34,323 bases of DNA. Source: Rhodoglobus sp. (GTDB lineage Bacteria; Actinomycetota; Actinomycetes; Actinomycetales; Microbacteriaceae). Location: the NCBI GenBank assembly GCA_025464445.1, contig JAODLY010000048.1, positions 1-34,323 of the forward strand. The letters run 5' to 3'. Positions within the stretch are counted from its first letter, which is position 1, and each line of letters opens with the position of its first letter. This document shows positions 31,723 through 34,323 of this stretch, one piece after another. The notes beneath the pieces were generated by a model. That model saw only the letters and a program-made list of their open reading frames with translations. It was not told the DNA's origin and searched no databases. The position numbers and the translations under genes are program-made.

Positions 31723-33380
31723 CCGCCGTCGAGACCCGCGGCACGCGCACCTCACTAAGCACGCCGGGACGGGGGCGAGTGGTCGACGCTTACGCCGGAT
31801 TCCCGATCATGGTGCGGTTCATCCTGCGCCGCAATTGGCTCAGGATGCTGATCTGGACGATCGTGCTCGCCGGCTTGATCGCCGTCGTCGTGCAATCCCA
31901 GCGAGTCGCATTCCCGACCCAGGCCGATCGGGATGCCTATGCCGGTATCGCGAACACGCCAGCGGTCGCCGCGCTCACCGGGCTGCCCTATGCGGCGAGC
32001 ACCCTGGGCGGCATCCTGAACATCAAGCTCTGGATGACCGAGGCGATCGGGCTCGCGTTCGCCGTCATCTTCCTGGTCACTCGCAACGGGCGCGCCGAAG
32101 AGGAAGCCGGCCGCACGGAGCTGCTGCGCGGCGGGGTGCTCGGACAGCACGCATACTCGCTCGCCAACTGGGTTGTCACGGCAGGGTTCTCGGTGGTCAT
32201 CGGCGTAACGACCGCGCTCGCGGCGATCGGCCAGGGGCTACCCGCCGATGGGGCCTTCGCCATGGGCGCATCGATCATGGGTGTGGGCCTCGTGTTCATC
32301 GGCGTCTCCGCCGTCACCGGCCAACTCGCACAAACCAGCCGCGGCGCCAACACGCTCGCATCGGTCGTGCTCGCCGCGGCGTACCTGGTGCGCGCGGCCG
32401 CAGACCTGCAGGCGGACGGCGACAATCCGAGCGGGCTCAGCTGGGCGTCTCCCATCGGCTGGGGCCAACAGATGCGCTCGTACGGCGAGAACCTGTGGTG
32501 GCCCCTGGCCATCTCGGTCGCCGCCGGTGTGGCCCTCTGCGCGGCCGCCCTGCTGCTCGAGCGTCGACGGGATGTCGGCGAAGGAATCCTTCCCGACCGG
32601 CGCGGCCCGCGACATGCGAGCGCGCTGACCATGACACCCGTGGGACTCACGCTGCGCCTGCAACGCGGTTCGATCATCGGCTGGAGCCTCGGCGTGCTCG
32701 TCGGCGCCCTGTTCTTCGGCACCGTGGCAACAGCGATGGCGGACCTGCTCGCGGGTGACAACCCGATCGCTCAGGCTTTCGTCGGCGGCGCGAAGGATGT
32801 CGTCGAGGGGCTGCTCGGGTTCTTCGCGATGGCGAACGTGCTGCTGGTCTCGGCGTTCGCGCTGCAGAGCACGGACACAATCCGCTCCGAGGAAGCCAAT
32901 GGCCGAGCCGAGCTGCAATGGTCGCGCGCGATCTCGCGCACCGGGTGGGCGCTCTCGCGGATGGTGGTCCCCGCCGTGATCTCGTTCCTGCTGCTTGCCG
33001 TCAGCGGCTACGCGATCGGTGCGAGCTTCGGTGCTTCCGTCAACGATCCCAGCCAGGGCGGACGGTTCGCCATGGCATCCCTCGCCTACTGGCCATCGGT
33101 GCTACTCATCATCGCATTCGTGGTGTTCTGCGCCGCCTGGCTGCCGCGTGCTGCGAGCGCAGTCACGTGGGGCGCCTTCGGGGTGCTTGTCGTATTGTCG
33201 ATGTTCGGCGACCTGTTCGGCCTGCCCGACTGGGTGGTCGGCAACACGCCGTTCACCGCCGTGCCACGGGTGGGCGAGGACTTCTCGGCCGTGCCGCTCA
33301 TCGTGATCGGCCTGCTCGCGATCGTGTTCGCGGTGCTCGGGCTGCGACGGCTGCGCATTCGGGACATGACGGGGGCTTAA
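31719..33380 (+). CDS. ABC-2 type exporter permease, 553 aa
   Basis: About twelve hydrophobic segments are arranged as two similar halves, each beginning with a conserved arginine-rich entry (FILRRNWLRMLIWTIVLAG and TLRLQRGSIIGWSLGVLVG). NGRAEEEAGRTELLRGGVLG in the first half has its counterpart in SEEANGRAELQWSRAISR in the second. The length and duplicated layout match the fused permeases of the polyketide/tetronasin-type exporter group. It starts at ATG 31719 inside the ATPase stop (ATGA). A longer frame running back to 31071 overlaps the ATPase and is not real. The substrate is unknown. Confidence 0.9.
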   Translation: MTAVETRGTRTSLSTPGRGRVVDAYAGFPIMVRFILRRNWLRMLIWTIVLAGLIAVVVQSQRVAFPTQADRDAYAGIANTPAVAALTGLPYAASTLGGILNIKLWMTEAIGLAFAVIFLVTRNGRAEEEAGRTELLRGGVLGQHAYSLANWVVTAGFSVVIGVTTALAAIGQGLPADGAFAMGASIMGVGLVFIGVSAVTGQLAQTSRGANTLASVVLAAAYLVRAAADLQADGDNPSGLSWASPIGWGQQMRSYGENLWWPLAISVAAGVALCAAALLLERRRDVGEGILPDRRGPRHASALTMTPVGLTLRLQRGSIIGWSLGVLVGALFFGTVATAMADLLAGDNPIAQAFVGGAKDVVEGLLGFFAMANVLLVSAFALQSTDTIRSEEANGRAELQWSRAISRTGWALSRMVVPAVISFLLLAVSGYAIGASFGASVNDPSQGGRFAMASLAYWPSVLLIIAFVVFCAAWLPRAASAVTWGAFGVLVVLSMFGDLFGLPDWVVGNTPFTAVPRVGEDFSAVPLIVIGLLAIVFAVLGLRRLRIRDMTGA

Positions 33381-33533
33381 GGGGCACGAGATCCGCCGAC
33401 AGCGCTCGGATACGACGGATTGCGCCTCCCGCTTAGACCCATTTCGAAAGTCATGTCCAAAACCGGTGTCTTCGTTCGTCGGGTACGCAGCGGCTCCCCG
33501 TCGGGAGTCGCGATACCGATGAAAGGACTCACC

Positions 33534-34217
33534 GTGAACGACATGATCTACCCAGCGGACGCCGGCGCAGAGGTCTACCTCCTCACCGTGCTCGGCACGC
33601 CCAAGGGTGGCGCCCCCGAGAAGGCGTTCGAGCTCCACAACGCGACGGCGGGCAGCCCTGGCGGAGTAGCCGCGGCGAAATCGCTCGGCGACCTCAGCCA
33701 CAACGTCTTCGTGCCGGCCGCCGCCGAGACCCGGCTGCTGTTCCTCGACAGCTGGAACAGCCCGGCAGGGCTCGGCCAGTTCTTCGCCGACAAGGGCACC
33801 CAGGAGGGCGCGGGGATGCTCTGGGACGACTACCAAGCCACCCTGTGGATGCCCGCCGAGGGCTTCGGCAACTACGTACTGCCCGCGCCCTCGGGCAAGG
33901 CACTCGGCGCGGTCGGGTTGCTCCGGGTCGGCGTGAGCTCGTTCGACGCGGCGAAGGAGGCGTTCCATGCGGACGCTGCGGCCAAGATCAATGCCGCCCG
34001 CCTGCACGGCCAGCTCGGCCACACCATGTGGGTGCCAGTGCCCATGCCCGGCTCGACCCCGGCCGTCGAGGTGCTCGCCGTCGACCAGTGGATCGACGTC
34101 GACAGCATGAACGCATGGTACGAGCAGGCGACTTATGAGCTAGTTTCCCCCGCCTTCACGGGCGCGCCGGAAACCAGCGCCTGGAAGCCGGGCGGCACGG
34201 AATGGGTCGAGTGGTGA
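33534..34217 (+). CDS. Protein with two similar halves, possibly a dimeric alpha-beta barrel fold, 227 aa
   Basis: Residues about 14-88 and 125-200 look like two copies of one domain. LGDLSHNVFVP (52-61) pairs with GQLGHTMWVP (159-168), and LLFLDSWNSPAGLGQFFAD (68-86) pairs with VLAVDQWIDVDSMNAWYEQ (180-198). The beta-alpha-beta pattern and the aromatic DxW ending recall ferredoxin-like alpha/beta barrel domains such as antibiotic monooxygenase relatives, but I cannot confirm this. No signal peptide, so cytoplasmic. GTG 33534 is preferred because AAAGGA lies 6 bases upstream; ATG 33519 is an alternative. The 153-base gap before it shows no clear promoter. Function unknown. Confidence 0.75.
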   Translation: MNDMIYPADAGAEVYLLTVLGTPKGGAPEKAFELHNATAGSPGGVAAAKSLGDLSHNVFVPAAAETRLLFLDSWNSPAGLGQFFADKGTQEGAGMLWDDYQATLWMPAEGFGNYVLPAPSGKALGAVGLLRVGVSSFDAAKEAFHADAAAKINAARLHGQLGHTMWVPVPMPGSTPAVEVLAVDQWIDVDSMNAWYEQATYELVSPAFTGAPETSAWKPGGTEWVEW

Positions 34218-34234
34218 TCGACTGACGCGGCGCA

Positions 34235-34261
34235 GGCCGCCCGGGCGATCGACGGGCGGCC
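34235..34261 (+). terminator. Strong hairpin after the 227-aa gene
   Basis: GGCCGCCCG and CGGGCGGCC form a perfect 9-base stem with a nine-base loop, starting 17 bases after the stop codon. No T-run follows, which is usual for GC-rich actinobacterial terminators. Confidence 0.6.
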
Positions 34262-34270
34262 CGCGGCGCG

Positions 34271-34276
34271 TAGGTT
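34271..34276 (+). promoter_or_regulatory. Likely -10 box of the leaderless dehydrogenase gene
   Basis: TAGGTT ends 6 bases before GTG 34283 and no ribosome binding site lies between. The spacing fits a leaderless transcript. Confidence 0.45.
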
Positions 34277-34282
34277 GGAACG

Positions 34283-34323
34283 GTGAATCCCACGATCCTC
34301 ATCACGGGCGCGACGGACGGCCT
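34283..34323 (+). CDS. Short-chain dehydrogenase/reductase (5' end only)
   Basis: Only 13 complete codons are present, reading MNPTILITGATDG and leading into a Leu codon at the edge. ILITGATDGL is the beginning of the Rossmann glycine motif TGxxxGxG of short-chain dehydrogenases. The start is GTG 34283, next to a -10-like box. The substrate and true length lie outside the window. Confidence 0.7.
   Translation, partial: MNPTILITGATDG

Noticed and set aside
31071-33380. A longer permease beginning inside the ATPase gene.
   Set aside because: Residues before ATG 31719 are an out-of-frame reading of the ATPase; the ATGA overlap gives a natural start.
33494-33507. A CTCCC/GGGAG hairpin before the duplicated-domain gene as a riboswitch.
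   Set aside because: It is only a 5-base stem with no further conserved structure; such hairpins are common by chance at this GC content.
1-34323. Insertion sequences, phage genes, CRISPR arrays, tRNA or rRNA genes.
   Set aside because: I looked for transposase or integrase motifs, regularly spaced repeats and cloverleaf-like sequences and found none.

Overview
The window comes from a high-GC Gram-positive actinobacterium. Gene content and order (prfB-ftsE-ftsX-smpB, an actinobacterial-type tad pilus locus, frequent leaderless promoters, GC near two thirds) point to the family Microbacteriaceae; that assignment is inference. I see no rRNA, tRNA, insertion sequence, phage gene or CRISPR array. 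No gene-free stretch exceeds about 265 bases.

Layout. (1) 1-6383, minus strand: the translation and cell-division block prfB-ftsE-ftsX, then a two-gene ABC transporter (ATPase plus a large FtsX-like permease), then the 5' end of smpB. (2) 6528-6689, plus: a 53-residue single-pass membrane miniprotein with a clear promoter and ribosome binding site. (3) 6838-23216: an exopolysaccharide locus in three transcription units. A rightward pair encodes the phosphoglycosyltransferase that starts the repeat unit and UDP-glucose dehydrogenase. A leftward unit (15500 down to 9659) carries an acyltransferase, a GT2 enzyme, three GT4-type enzymes and an Alg14/Alg13-like fusion. A rightward unit (15762-22580) carries a Wzz-like protein, a Wzy-like polymerase/ligase, a GT2 enzyme, a Wzx-like flippase, a beta-helix lipoprotein and a pyruvyl transferase. 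A separately promoted, low-complexity surface protein follows (22626-23216). (4) 23267-25256, plus: an MFS transporter and a LysE-type exporter, both apparently leaderless. (5) 25409-29968, minus: a compact tad locus, tadA-tadB-tadC-pilin-TadE-TadE-TadG-like. (6) 30089-33380, plus: a TetR regulator with a perfect operator, co-translated with an ABC-2 type exporter. (7) 33534-34217: a protein with two similar halves and unknown function. The window ends in the first codons of a short-chain dehydrogenase.

How the genes work together. The polysaccharide locus reads as a Wzx/Wzy-type pathway. The initiator loads a sugar phosphate on undecaprenyl phosphate, six glycosyltransferases extend it, Ugd supplies UDP-glucuronate, and the acyl- and pyruvyltransferases decorate it. 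The flippase moves the unit outward, the polymerase and Wzz-like protein lengthen it, and the beta-helix lipoprotein probably meets the polymer outside the membrane. No BY-kinase or phosphatase is present. C-tract/G-tract inverted repeats lie in intergenic regions of the locus (11744, 15549, 15651, 22539), with a related half-site at 6773. They are the best candidates here for an undescribed regulatory signal. The tad genes would build a Flp-type pilus, but no TadZ or prepilin peptidase lies in the window.
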